Source of the DNA: Nautilus pompilius
Taxonomy: Eukaryota; Mollusca; Cephalopoda; Nautilida; Nautilidae
DNA length: 64,000 nucleotides
Assembly: GCA_018389105.1 (NCBI GenBank)
Contig: JACATO010001712.1
Location: forward strand, 82,001-146,000
Direction of reading: 5' to 3'
Part shown: in pieces, positions 32,306 to 43,440 of the stretch
Position numbering within the stretch: position 1 is the first letter of the stretch
How the letters are laid out: every line of letters starts with the position of its first letter
Translations under genes and position numbers: made by a program
The notes under the pieces: model-generated
Told to the model about the DNA's origin: nothing
Database searches by the model: none
The model's input: only the letters and a program-made list of their open reading frames with translations

Positions 32306-34649
32306 CTGTAGCTCCGTTTTATTACAATAACCCCTTCGCCTAGCTTCTCAAACTGTACTGATGGCGACTCTCGCGAAATCAGGGGGGGGAGGCCTGGAGG
32401 TAGTTTTGTCCCCCTTCTACACCGGCCGGGATTGTCTGCGGAGTATCGCCCATCGCCAGAAGACGGATGTCGTCGACTCTCCTCCATCCAGAAACTTTTC
32501 CGATAGCCAGAGGCGGCGTCAATCACTGATAGAAGCCAAAGTGATGCTGAAAGACGTGGACCACAAGTAATGAGCATCGGCGAAGTGTAGGGCCGGTTAA
32601 CTGCGGTCTCTTGAGAGTGACGCGAATGTTAAATAAATCATGGCTGCCACGTTCACACGGTGGTGGTGGTAAGGAGACGCTATCAGTGGGAGAGAGATAA
32701 AGTCGGTGACTGCGAACAAAGCTAAACAGAACAGATGTCCTATTATGGGCTAAGCGCGCCGACATATTGGCAAGCTGATCGCTAGTTTGTCTTGCGCATG
32801 CTCACGCGACATCTATGGTTTTAGTTGTAGAAGGTATCGCCGGACGTTAGCAGGGAAGAAACACGACAATAATAAGCAAGAGAATGTATTTCGGAATTTT
32901 AAGTCATATTAAATAAGTCTATCAAATACAATGTTCGTGAACGACGGTTAACTAATCACTAAAGTGTATTAAAGGATACGGTTTACTCAGTTTAGAATAT
33001 AGCTGGGTTAAGCTGAATAAATTATCGGCAGCAGGCCTATATAATGCCCACAAATACAAATAGATTCGACTTGGATAATAAACACGGCTAAGGACACGCG
33101 TGAAGGACGATACTGATGGTGAGATATGTCACCGAATCTCAGGCGAAACCGAACCACGAACTAATCTGGCACAAAAATGGCGACGTCAGACGGAATCAAA
33201 AACGGAAATGCTTCAATCAGAGACGCAAGCGAGAACGTCTGGTCAGATCGAGACTGGCGTCAAACCACGTGACTCCCCCCCCAACCTTTCACATCTAACG
33301 CCGCGCCACTTTTGGTAAATGACGCCTCTCCGTATTTACATAAGCGGGCGCAAGAATAGTTTCTTAAATCGGAAACATTCGGTGACGTGGTAAGTAAAAC
33401 GAAAAGTAATAACCACATCCGGTATTGTTGTTTTGTATAATAAACTATGTCGCCATTGACTTCTTATTAGAAAGTTTGACTGCGTAGACATTCCTCTCGA
33501 CGAGTTTTTTCAGCGCTAATTAAAACTAAGAAAGCAGATAACCAGTTGCTTCTTTTCTTAAAAAATATATATATATATAAACATACGCGGCTCATTATTA
33601 GGAGGAAGGGTACACAATGAAAGTCTGCGATGTTTACTGAGATATATTTGCAATTCAAAACTGAGTTAAGAGTCAAATCAAACTGGGCATCTGCTTAGAT
33701 AGACAATATGGATTAACGGTCCCCGCCAGAAAAACATTTCTGGTTATCATGTTTTTTGTTTGTTGTAGTATTATCTGGAAAGGATGGCGGTGCCAGGTGT
33801 ATGCAAAGATAGGAATGATGGGATATTGTACACGCTGATTAGTGTCGGATCCGCATTAAACGATGTTGTTGTTTGTTTTTTCTAAAGTTAAAAAAGGGCA
33901 TTCGTTTAATCAGCTGTCAAATCAAGGGAAATTTATTACCTTTCTGCATCGATTAACGATTCCGGCCGAGTTATAGCAGAAAAAACCGGCGACGATCCGT
34001 TGTGTCAAGGGTGACATCTCTGTTGAAAGCTGGTACAGATATGACGGCGACCTTAGCAGGTTTCGTAATAGCGAAAGTAGCTGGAAACAAAGTGGAGTTT
34101 CCGGCCACAAGGAGCGGAGAGCGTCAAACGAAAGACGGTGAGCCATTATTTCCCGGTGTGTCTCCGCCACACGGTGTAGCGCGGCCGATCCTATACTTGA
34201 CGAGAACGGAAAGGAGGCGACGACGACGCGCCCCGTGGGTCCGTTTCGACAAACAGAAGAAAGGGCGGCTCGAGGCGAGGTGGGCAAAGTTCTGAAAGCA
34301 GACGCCCGGCTGAGAAGCTGATACTCCTAGACCCAGTCTTCAGCTCGGGGCAATCTCTGGCACAATGAAGACGAGGGACATTCTGAAAGCCCGAAACGCA
34401 GAGAGGAAACAATAACACAAACGACCCGACCTTCACTTCCGGCTCAGGTATTCACTGGTTTGGGGCAAAGATTTATGGCAAAGAAAGGTACAGCGGGTGG
34501 GATTCTCCACTGCCTCCCGCATTCCAACCTACGAGAGTTCCTCGTTTTTAGATGAGGTAAAAAAAGAAAATAACTCTCACATCCGGGTAGTGAAGAAAAA
34601 GCGGAAATGAACTATAGCGTAGAGTTTGGGCCCCCCCTCAAACTGATCG

Positions 34650-34712
34650 GTTTGGTGCGAGATTCGAATACGGAATTTTAACCCTATCCCGACCACCATG
34701 CAGACGGTGGAA
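34650..34712 (-). repeat. tRNA-like module
   Basis: Minus strand: TGGTGGTCGGGATAGGGTT as a possible A-box and GTATTCGAATCTC as a good B-box, about 25 bp apart. Consistent with a tRNA-derived SINE head. Confidence 0.35.
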
Positions 34713-36948
34713 TTATCTAGATACAAGGCGGGCGGCAAAACGTCTCCCAAAACTGCCGCGGTCACATGCGCGTCTTAAGTTTCGCTAACCGTTTCGCTCC
34801 GAATTATCTCCCCTTCCCCGCCGTTTTGAACGTCTTTTTTGTTTCTTTGCGTAGTCCCGACCCCGCCCGCTTCGCTTGTTTGTTTGTTTGTTTTAACTGG
34901 AAATCACTCTTGAACTATTTAGGCGGATGAAATTTCTCAACGGAATCTCTGCTTGTTCGACAAGGGGCGGAAAAAAAGGGGTTGGGGGGGCTTTAAATCT
35001 GAAGGGTTGTAAATAATGCAACCGTTCAGCCGACGGTTTTTGTCGCTGCTGGTTATCTTTCCCTAGACCCCCCCTTTTTTTTATTGGTCCTGCAGCACGC
35101 ACTCGCCATTTAACAATGCTCGCTAATTTATGGGTCTTACCCGGGCGGCAAATGTATACATGTGAGGCTTCCCCTAAGCCGTGCCGTCATCGTCGGGAAT
35201 CTAATAAACGCGTCCACGGTTTTAACAGACGTTGGCACTCTTGGCGAATCTTAAGCTTCTATCTATTAAAGGCGAACGAGCAAAGAGGCAACGCTATTGC
35301 AGTCGTTGTTTACATTAGCATCGCATGAAAACTTGGATGTTAGCTGTATCAATAGCGTATCTAAATCTAATCTTCCCGGCAGCGCTAACCCGCCAGAAGG
35401 GTCAAGACACGGTTTTTCAGCCACAGACCGTCGTTAATTTGGTAGTAAGAGTGCGTGCCCTCCCCTTTCTCTGTAGGTGTTAAGCGCTACCAGACAACGA
35501 AGTCTCGTGCCGCCAGGGGGCACGTCGGGCGTCCACGTGGAGCGCAGTGGCGCCGTTCGCGCTAGAAACTTGCAATCAGACGTTAAAATTTCTCAACACG
35601 ACAGCGCCTGCCGCTGAGCGTGTTGTCACCCACCGCCCGGCCACAGGAGGGAGGGGGCAGCTCCCGAGAAAGTGATTCGATCGGGGCCCGGGTGGGGGGT
35701 TGTGAAATAAAATGAAACACTCGTAGGCGACGAGAACTGTAGGATCTGTTCCGCTATAGGGGGCTGGAGCTTTCTCTTGGCCGACAGAACTCCACGAGAT
35801 AATCTCGAGAATATCGCGATAACGCTCCGTGTCCGTCTTCCCACCCGCGGTGCCGACACAGTCCATCGGACCGGCCGGTTTATAGATCTGAGCAGATATA
35901 CCCGTGCAGCTTTAATTTCTTTCCCTAAACCCCGTTGCCTTCACCGATCTCTACCTCAAGAGAAGCCGGGAAAGGGGGCACTGCAGCTACTTTAGGTTTC
36001 GTAACAAAAGGCTATTGCGGTTTACCCGAGTTTTCAAGGAGGAAATATACTCAGTCTAAGTCTTCTGTAAGGACTTTAGGACCTTCCCGTCACGCTGTTG
36101 GATACCCTACACGATCCTTATAAAAACCTTTATAACTGTATCCTCTTGTTCCCTGAGAGCGAGATAGGGTAAAGAAAGCGAGACTTTTTCCTCTCTTTAA
36201 TTGTGCAAATTTAAAGAAAGAAATAAAAAAAAATCCATTAAATCCCCTGAGCCATCCCCATTTCAAGGGACGGTCCGTCAAACGGAAGGCCACGCTGGAC
36301 CGTTAAGGTCCATAGCCCCGGATTCATTTCCAGCAGATTGGAGCCTCTTCCTGGGATGGTTTCGTCTCGCTCCTCTTCATCAGCTACGCGCCGTAGATTA
36401 CATCTGGGCATTCTGGTTTCGCCCCTTGTCTAAGAAATGAAATGTTTCAATAAGGCTTTCGCTGATGGAAATCGGAAGTGCTGGGTGCTCGTGATGTAAG
36501 ATTGGCAACGCCGCCTATCGGAAACCGCGGCACCAAGTTCTCTTTATCTCGCTCTCCCACCAGGGTTCTCTCCCCTTGAGACGTCTGCGTACGACATCAC
36601 AACAACAGATTCAAGGGATCGTTTTCATCACTGAAGCCCTAATTTCGCCATTCCACCTTGCGGAACCGATGCGGTACAATCAGCGCTAGCATCACACGTT
36701 CGTCCTCTTATTCCTGTTATTCGAGGTACAAACCGAACAACAACAACAATCATTCTAACGTTTAGCCGACTCGGTTCGCTTTTTTTCTTCTCCTTTTAAA
36801 TCACGATTTAGCCGGTGAAACACCGTAGAAAGATAACCAAACCAGAGTTGAGCCCGCCGTATATTTTCACCTGATTTATTCGTCGCCAAGGTGTTCTAAT
36901 TAACGCGGAAAAGAAAAGAATGGAAACAATGCTAAGCTGGGAGCTTTA

Positions 36949-37035
36949 TTCGTTGATGACGTTCTTCACACCTGTTTTTCGTTGATGACGTTCTTCACAC
37001 CTGTTTTTCGTTGATGACGTTCTTCACACCTGTTA
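36949..37035. repeat. 29-bp tandem repeat, three copies
   Basis: Three identical units of 29 bp, each reading TTCGTTGATGACGTTCTTCA and on through CACCTGTTT, at 36949, 36978 and 37007. Each holds a CRE half-like TGACGTT. Identity of the copies implies a recent origin. Confidence 0.95.
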
Positions 37036-37669
37036 ATATTCATACCTTATAACTTTTGTCATCCGACAGAAACACCCTTAGAACATCATTTTCGCGACTA
37101 TTACGGTCTGACCAACGACTGGTAAACAGGTAGAAACACGCTCATACCCTGGTGAACCATACCCCAGAGCCTGCTCTCCTTTGCTTCCGCACCATCTTGA
37201 CTGTCTCCACATGGCTGGTAAAGTTTCCAGTTCTGTTCGAGCCTCCCGCGGGGACCCCGGTGTGTCTCGTGTGGTGAACCTTCAGTCGAGGTTTGCTTGT
37301 GAAACTATTTAGCAGCAGTTCTGATTTCGATTTGCCCCTCTGCACCAGCTGCATTCCCCCCTTTTTATATAGTTTATTCCGCCCCTATTACTATCCTCTA
37401 GTTGCAAGTTCTCGGTTTATACCAGTTATGTTACATTAGGGGGATTTAAAAGAAAAAGAATAATAAAAGGTGTCGATTTTTGTAACCCTATTCTTTTAGC
37501 CATTACCTTTTTACCTTGCATGCTTGAATAAAAAATAATAATTTTTAACGACTTGCGTTTAGTACCTGCGATGAGTGCCTAAAACAGCGCGCGCTAGAGG
37601 CTGTGGCACGTTAGTCTGACCACACACAGTAATTTTCGATGTCTTATAAATCTTCTAAAAGACGGAGAC
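37036..37669. other. Non-coding stretch
   Basis: A 70-codon minus-strand frame (37142-37354) without motifs, otherwise AT-rich. No gene recognised. Confidence 0.45.
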
Positions 37670-38660
37670 TCAAAGCGGATAAGCGAGTTTCGGCGTCGAG
37701 CATTTATTAGAGGGCATGATAAAGGAACATGACCAAAAAAATCTGAAATCATAACAACAAATCAAAGTTAAAACCTCAAAGTCTTTTTCTTTTCTTCTTC
37801 TTTTTAGTACATATTTTGACCAATAGTAACTTCTGTTCTTAATTACTTCCTTCATCTACCTGGCATTATTGTTTCGGCTAATGTCTCGTTTGATTAAATA
37901 TCTTCCCAAGCCATCCTTAATGGCTTTTACCAGTTCTTCTTTATTCCTCGAATCAGTTTTTGCATACATCGTTGCCCCCATCACTGCCCAAATGTTCTCG
38001 AATGCATTTAAATCAGAAAAATTCTTAGACCAGCCTTCAAATCAATTAATTTTATAGCTTTTAGCCAAGAAAACTTCTTTTACTGCTTCACGGTACCGTA
38101 TTTTGTAAAAAAAAAACCAAAGTTGTTGCCATTAAGATAGAGTTTCATGGCCAAAATCTGTTTTTAAAGCATACAAACACTAATTTGTACGTTCCTTTTG
38201 GTATAACTGTAATAAAAAATTCTTTTACCTTTAACAAATAAACAAGCCGAGATGAGAAAAATTTTTGTGGATGCTTCTGGGTTTGTAAAATACATTTTGA
38301 TTCAGGTGTTTCATCTGATTTTCTTCTGACGCTCAAAGCGCCACGTTCACCTAAAAGACAAAAATGAATTTTCATCTACCAGTTCCAATTTTCTAACTTC
38401 CAACAAAATGGTGTCTTTTGTCTTCGCATAACATAAAGATCAGACTTTTTGGCTGCGATGCGTGAATTTGTAGATCATTCCTACTAAATATTTTCCAACG
38501 GATCTACCCGACATCTTGGCAAAGCTTTCTTTCAATTCTTTAGCAAATCTACCACTTGAGACAAAGCTATCCTTCTCTGGAGACCTTGAGCGAAAGACCG
38601 TTCTTCCCTTAATGGCAGTTAGTCTTTCCTTTGATCCACTATACACCGAACAAGAAACAG
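37670..38660 (-). pseudogene. Tc1-like transposase relic
   Basis: Minus-strand blocks in order: a decayed DNA-binding part near 38640-38480 (VSSGRFAKELKESFAKMSG); GERGALSVRRKSDETPESKC near 38350 (the GxxGxxxVWRK block after the first catalytic Asp, which lies in the damaged segment just before); WLKAIKLID near 38060; then FEGWSKNFSDLNAFENIWAV (38040-37980), matching WPxxSPDLNPIENLWAV and keeping the third acidic residue in ENIW; EELVKAIKDGLG near 37920; and MKEVIKNRSYYWSKY near 37850 (VIKNKGYYTKY-type C-terminus). At least three frame changes and several stops separate these, so it is dead. It differs in sequence from the Tc1-like relic at 15 kb and from both mariners. Confidence 0.75.
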
Positions 38661-39267
38661 ATCAGCTTTACTTTATCTTTTGCGATTCTCATAAAGAAAA
38701 CGAAAGGCCAACTTTGTGTAAAAGGCGGGTGAAGATTTCTTCTTCTTGTCCAGTGCACCACGCTGGCCGGTTATCTCTTTCTTCTTCTTCTTCTTCTTTT
38801 AAACCCGTTAATTCCCAGAAACTTTTCCTGCCAAACCACGACTCTGAATGTCTGCGGTCAGCTTCGCGAATTCAGTAGCGTTTTTAAGTTAAACATCATA
38901 AAACTATAATGAAGAATGAACTTCGTGCTTACTGCGGACGGGTGAAGCGCTCAGAAAATATTTCCTACTTCATGGTGATGGAACTTACCATTTTTTGGCT
39001 CCAGTGTTGTTACGACTTTTTTTCTTTTTTTTTTACACTCAAAGTCTGGTTCTTTCAGACTCTCGCGAGCCGAATGATTGTTTAACCCTCTGCATACCAC
39101 CCTGGGTTGCATTTTTCGTACAACTACCGTACAAGTCTGCGTTACTCATCACCAGTTGAGCGACAGAGTACCATTCTCGGTAATATAACCCTTTGTGGCG
39201 AGAAATTCACGCATTGCGCTATACTTTTACAAAATGTCACGATTTTTAAGATTAAAATTCTGTATAC

Positions 39268-39305
<38 letters not shown>

Positions 39306-42300
39306 GCATGACTTTTTGTTGAAGTTTCCCGAAATAATGGTAGGGGCAGGATGCACCCTTGACTCACACTTCTGTCCCGCCCATCGAACTGACGCGCATC
39401 TCGCTCGACGCACCAGGTGACCTTATGTACGGACGTAACAGCTTCGTGTTCTGCCAGTCTCCATCAACAAGTCCGACACAGAGTTTAATCCAATGCCGTC
39501 AACACTCGTTCCAATAGTCTATCAAATGTACCGCGGCACTGCTAATAGTATTTCAACAGCAAAGTTTCGTGTGAGGCACCGTGCCACCGTCACCTTGCCC
39601 CGGTCTCTGTATAGCTGGGGCGAGTCAAACCCGAGGGTCGGTTACCTTGCTGCACAAACGGCCGGGGTTCGTTCTCACACACCAGCTAGAGAAAGTAGTC
39701 CGGGAAAGATTTTCGTATAGCAAACTCGTTGCTTGACAAACCTGCTCGTCTTCCGGACGTAGCTTCTAGATTGCACCACCAGGCTCTGCAACTTAAAGGT
39801 GACTTCTGCTGGCGGGATAGGCGCAAGAACAATACGGTTCCGGTTCCCGCCGTCAACCCCGGTGGAGGGTTAACCAGCGGACAAACATCGACAGAGGTGA
39901 CTTACACTTGGCGAAAAACTACTGCTTTCGCTAAACTCCGAAATACTTTATCAAAATACACGTTCTCCTACTTCTTTGTTTACTTATTCACCTGATTTCA
40001 ACGCGACAACTGATGGCAAAGGTTTCTGAAATGTGGAACACATGAAAGAGGTCTGTGCAATTAATCATGATGTTATCCATCGATAATAATGGAGACGCTG
40101 CTGGAGCGTTTAAGCGGTTTTTTCGGAAAAAAAAACACTAAATAACTGACGAGTGTTTTTTTTTTTTTTTTTTGTTTTAGATTTTAAAAATCCGTTTTCC
40201 TCTTCCAAACCGCGGATGATTAGTATAAGCCCGCTATTCTCAATCAGCCACTATACACGAATTGTAGTCGTGAAGCTATGGATCAGCTGCAAAAGTGGGG
40301 CAAAAATGAGTCCGTCCAGCTTCTGAATTATACAGAAAACCCCAAACTTTCTTTCTGTCTTTTTCAGTTTTTAGTTGGATCCTAGTTCGCAGCCAAATCC
40401 CTATATGTTCCCCGTTGATTAATCGTCCCCTTAATCAAATCTCTGCACCCAGGGGGAAAATAGGTAGGGGGGTAGATTAATGTCACGTGTGTGCGATGGT
40501 TCGCCGTGGCGTGGGATGAGAGAGAGAGAGAGAGAGGTCTGGGGAGGAAACGCTTCCCGTTTCTTTCAGCAACGCGATAGTCACTGAATCAACACGAGGG
40601 GCTAAAATGTCCCTCCATCGCTGGGTGGTTGATCATCTAATGCGTACCAGAGCCGTACAAGACTGATGCGTTGTGTCCTGTGGTGAAGGAGCAACCGGTG
40701 ATAAGGCAGAGCCATCGAAAAACTTTCCCATAATTTACCATTAGCAGCTCGTGTTTTTTTGTGTTTTTTTTGTATTTTTTTAAAGAAGGCAACAACACCC
40801 CCCCCCCAAACTCCCACCGAACAACTGATCTGCGGGCCAGTGGATAAATATATTATTGTTTGCGGTTGATGCCATCGGAGGTGGAGATATAGCGTTCGTA
40901 AACGTGTTTTCTGGGGGCCGTCGCGAACAATGCGATTGCATTTATCAAAATATTTACGAATGACTGCGAAATTTCAATGCTGTTTTGCTCGTCAGCTCCT
41001 TTATTATCGCGAGTTTGGGGGCTGGTTGGGGGGAAGACTTTCCGTGGCTTTACAAGATATACCAGGATTGAATAAAATGGCAGCGGAAATGGATCCTTGT
41101 ACTGCGCCGTTGTTAACAAAGAAGATCGTCGTTAGCTGAAGGTGACTTCTAATCTTCATTCGGTTCCACTGGTTGACTTTTGCCATCCCCGGTAAAGGTT
41201 TTCCTTTGTTAGTGGGCGAATCTAGTCCTGTTCAAGGTTTTAGACGATTTTCCTTCACCTTATTCCTGCGAGTCCGGATGAAAACGAGGCGGGGCGCTTT
41301 GATCGTCCGGGTGCTTCAATTCTCCTTTTTGACACCCCGTCCGTGTCAGCGACGTAACCACACACACACACACACACACCCGAGAGCAGCGTCAACTGGA
41401 GAATAGGACAGATTCAAGCGTTGGCATTTGATTCTTCGCGATTCGTTCTTTAAGCACAGGCTATATATACCACACACATGAGAGTGTTTTCAGTTGTTTT
41501 TTTTCCTTGTAGCTTCCTTTATTGTCTTCTTCCATCTGCCCGGTTGCAGCTGCACCGTCGGGTCGTATTTTTATTGGATTTTTATCCCTTATCTTCGTCG
41601 TTTGTTTCTATCGTCTCCGCTTTTGCGATCCCCCCCCTTTTTAACACTTATTTACCCTCTTTGCATATTTTTTTTTTGTCTTTCATCTTCGGTGTTGCGG
41701 AAGATTTTTTTAAAGCTGTTTTCGTTATTTTTCGTGCCCGCCGTATTTCTGCCTCTGTGGCGCATAGACTAATAAAATTATGGCTAAGCCAAACTAACAA
41801 CTCGGATTCTGACTAAAATCTTGTACTTAAAACTTCAGATAAACAGAGTGCCATTACGATTTAATGATACGTCTGACTTCGGTACCAGCGCTGCCATCAA
41901 CCACCGATTGGTACGGCTTCGCACTGCTGATTGAAAGTAAAAGAATGTTACCCAGTTACCCTGGGCCAGCACGCGTCAAGACCCGCTCACGTGAGCCATT
42001 GACGTGTCACTGCGAGATTGGCTAATTGGTGACCGCACTAGAGGACTGGCGCTGCTTCAGTTTTTCTAGCCAGTTCACCACCGAGACCTATAAAGTTGTC
42101 AACGTTTTCGTTTTTTTCTTAGCCAGAACCGAACAAGGGCCTCCATTAATTCCCCCTTGGTGCACCACGGATAGCACAACTGTATAGATACCGACAAATC
42201 ATTAAGAGCATTTGGTTTGATTGCAACGACTGATTCGAACTCTTGAATGCAGTACCCACCACCTAGCGACCCCCCCTAACCTTTCTCGGCCAGTCTCCGA

Positions 42301-42845
42301 AATCTTGGGGTTTACTTTTTAAATCGCGATATGTTGCTACGCAGCGGGTGTTTGTTTGTGCTTGCCACTAGAAATTCTTTTTGGTCAGACGAATAAATAT
42401 ATGTCGTTTCCATAATTGTTTATCAAGTCAAAAAGTTGTTCTTTATTCTTAGAACTCTTCTCTAGAGTTAGATTTTGATTTTATTCCATAGTTATTAACT
42501 ACATCTGTAACATAAAAGGTCAGGTTCGGGATAATGGTGACACGGCGTTACTCAATATGAGAAATTTTCCGTTTATTTCAAACGAAAAAAAAACTGTATT
42601 AACTGATAAAAATATTTCTTGTTGTTCATCATAATACTTATTTGAATCAAATTTCAAGATTCATGTTTAGAGGATAATTCGCTTCTGTCAGTTCCTGTGG
42701 ACTTCTGCTTATGAACAGAGTGTTATTCATGTCTTTACGTGAGGAAAAACAGGTTAAGTCTTCAGATTACTATATTCTGAAAATATCAGTTTAAATCTCT
42801 CGATGGCATTGGAACAGTAGACTAGAACAATTATATATATATATG
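38661..42845. other. Non-coding stretch
   Basis: Includes CTT runs near 38782-38797, an ATT microsatellite at 39268-39305, poly-T at 40156-40173, a GA run at 40517-40536 and a CA run at 41362-41380. Open frames such as the Phe/Leu-rich 112-codon one at 41.48 kb reflect T-rich sequence. No gene recognised. Confidence 0.4.
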
Positions 42846-42847
42846 TA

Positions 42848-43440
42848 TATATTGTGGAGATTGATCGTGGTGTAGAGAAGATCTACAAGAAGATTCAGGA
42901 CCAGTACGTCAACATCCCACGTTCTCTTCTCAGGTGTGAATGGTGTGCTAAGAGATCCAAACAAGAAGAAGCACCAGCAGTAGTCATCAGACCGATCACT
43001 GTGAAGAACCTCAGTAAGCCTGGCCAAGTGGATCTGGCGGACATGAGGACTATGAAAAGAGTCCAACAGGCAATTACTAGCCAGGCTAACAGAATGATAA
43101 CTTGTAGTACCCAATCTCTCAGACGTCTAGGAACAGGTGACAGTGTCGCTCGAGCCAGTTTCCCATTTTTTTTACCGCAGCAAAGACAATTCACCAAACG
43201 TTATTGGAATGGTGCTAACAGTCGAACAGTTTGGTTCTATGATTAGTGCAAGGAGTGGAGTCGTCAAAGAAAAAGTTGCTCGGAACCAGTTGTAATTCGC
43301 ACAATTACCGAACATCTTCAACCTTCAGACGACTAGAGCAGCAGCCTGCCTTAACAAGCGAGTCCCCTTTCTGAAGGCTGTTTTAAGATGCAAAAGTGCA
43401 CGTCACGGTTACAACATGTAGAAATGTAGATGACAATTAA
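42848..43440 (+). pseudogene. KRBA2-like integrase relic with internal deletion
   Basis: An open frame from about 42854 reads YVNIPRSLL, then CEWCAKR (remnant zinc-binding CxxC), then VVIRPITVKNLSKPGQVDLADM, matching the VVxKPIxSKxFxxRxQVDLIDM block before the integrase core of KRBA2-like proteins (a Gypsy/Ginger-type integrase lineage). Immediately after, QAITSQANRMITCSTQSLRRLGTGDSV matches the block that in intact proteins lies after the core. About 200 residues, including the catalytic DDE residues, are therefore missing. After a shift, AKTIHQTLLEW and then GVVKEKVARNQL (about 43255-43292) match the C-terminal VLKxxYARNQF block. Dead copy; terminal repeats not found. Confidence 0.6.

Larger units (their letters stand above)
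31641..36500. other. CpG-rich, GC-mosaic non-coding region
   Basis: About 5 kb with clearly more CpG and G/C runs than the flanks, broken by an AT-rich island at about 32.85-33.1 kb. It holds two weak tRNA-like modules (32235-32305 and 34650-34712, minus strand), YY1-like ATGGCG/GCGCCAT motifs near 31855 and 33177, and many overlapping short open frames, none with a recognisable domain. May contain promoters or unmethylated islands. Confidence 0.35.
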
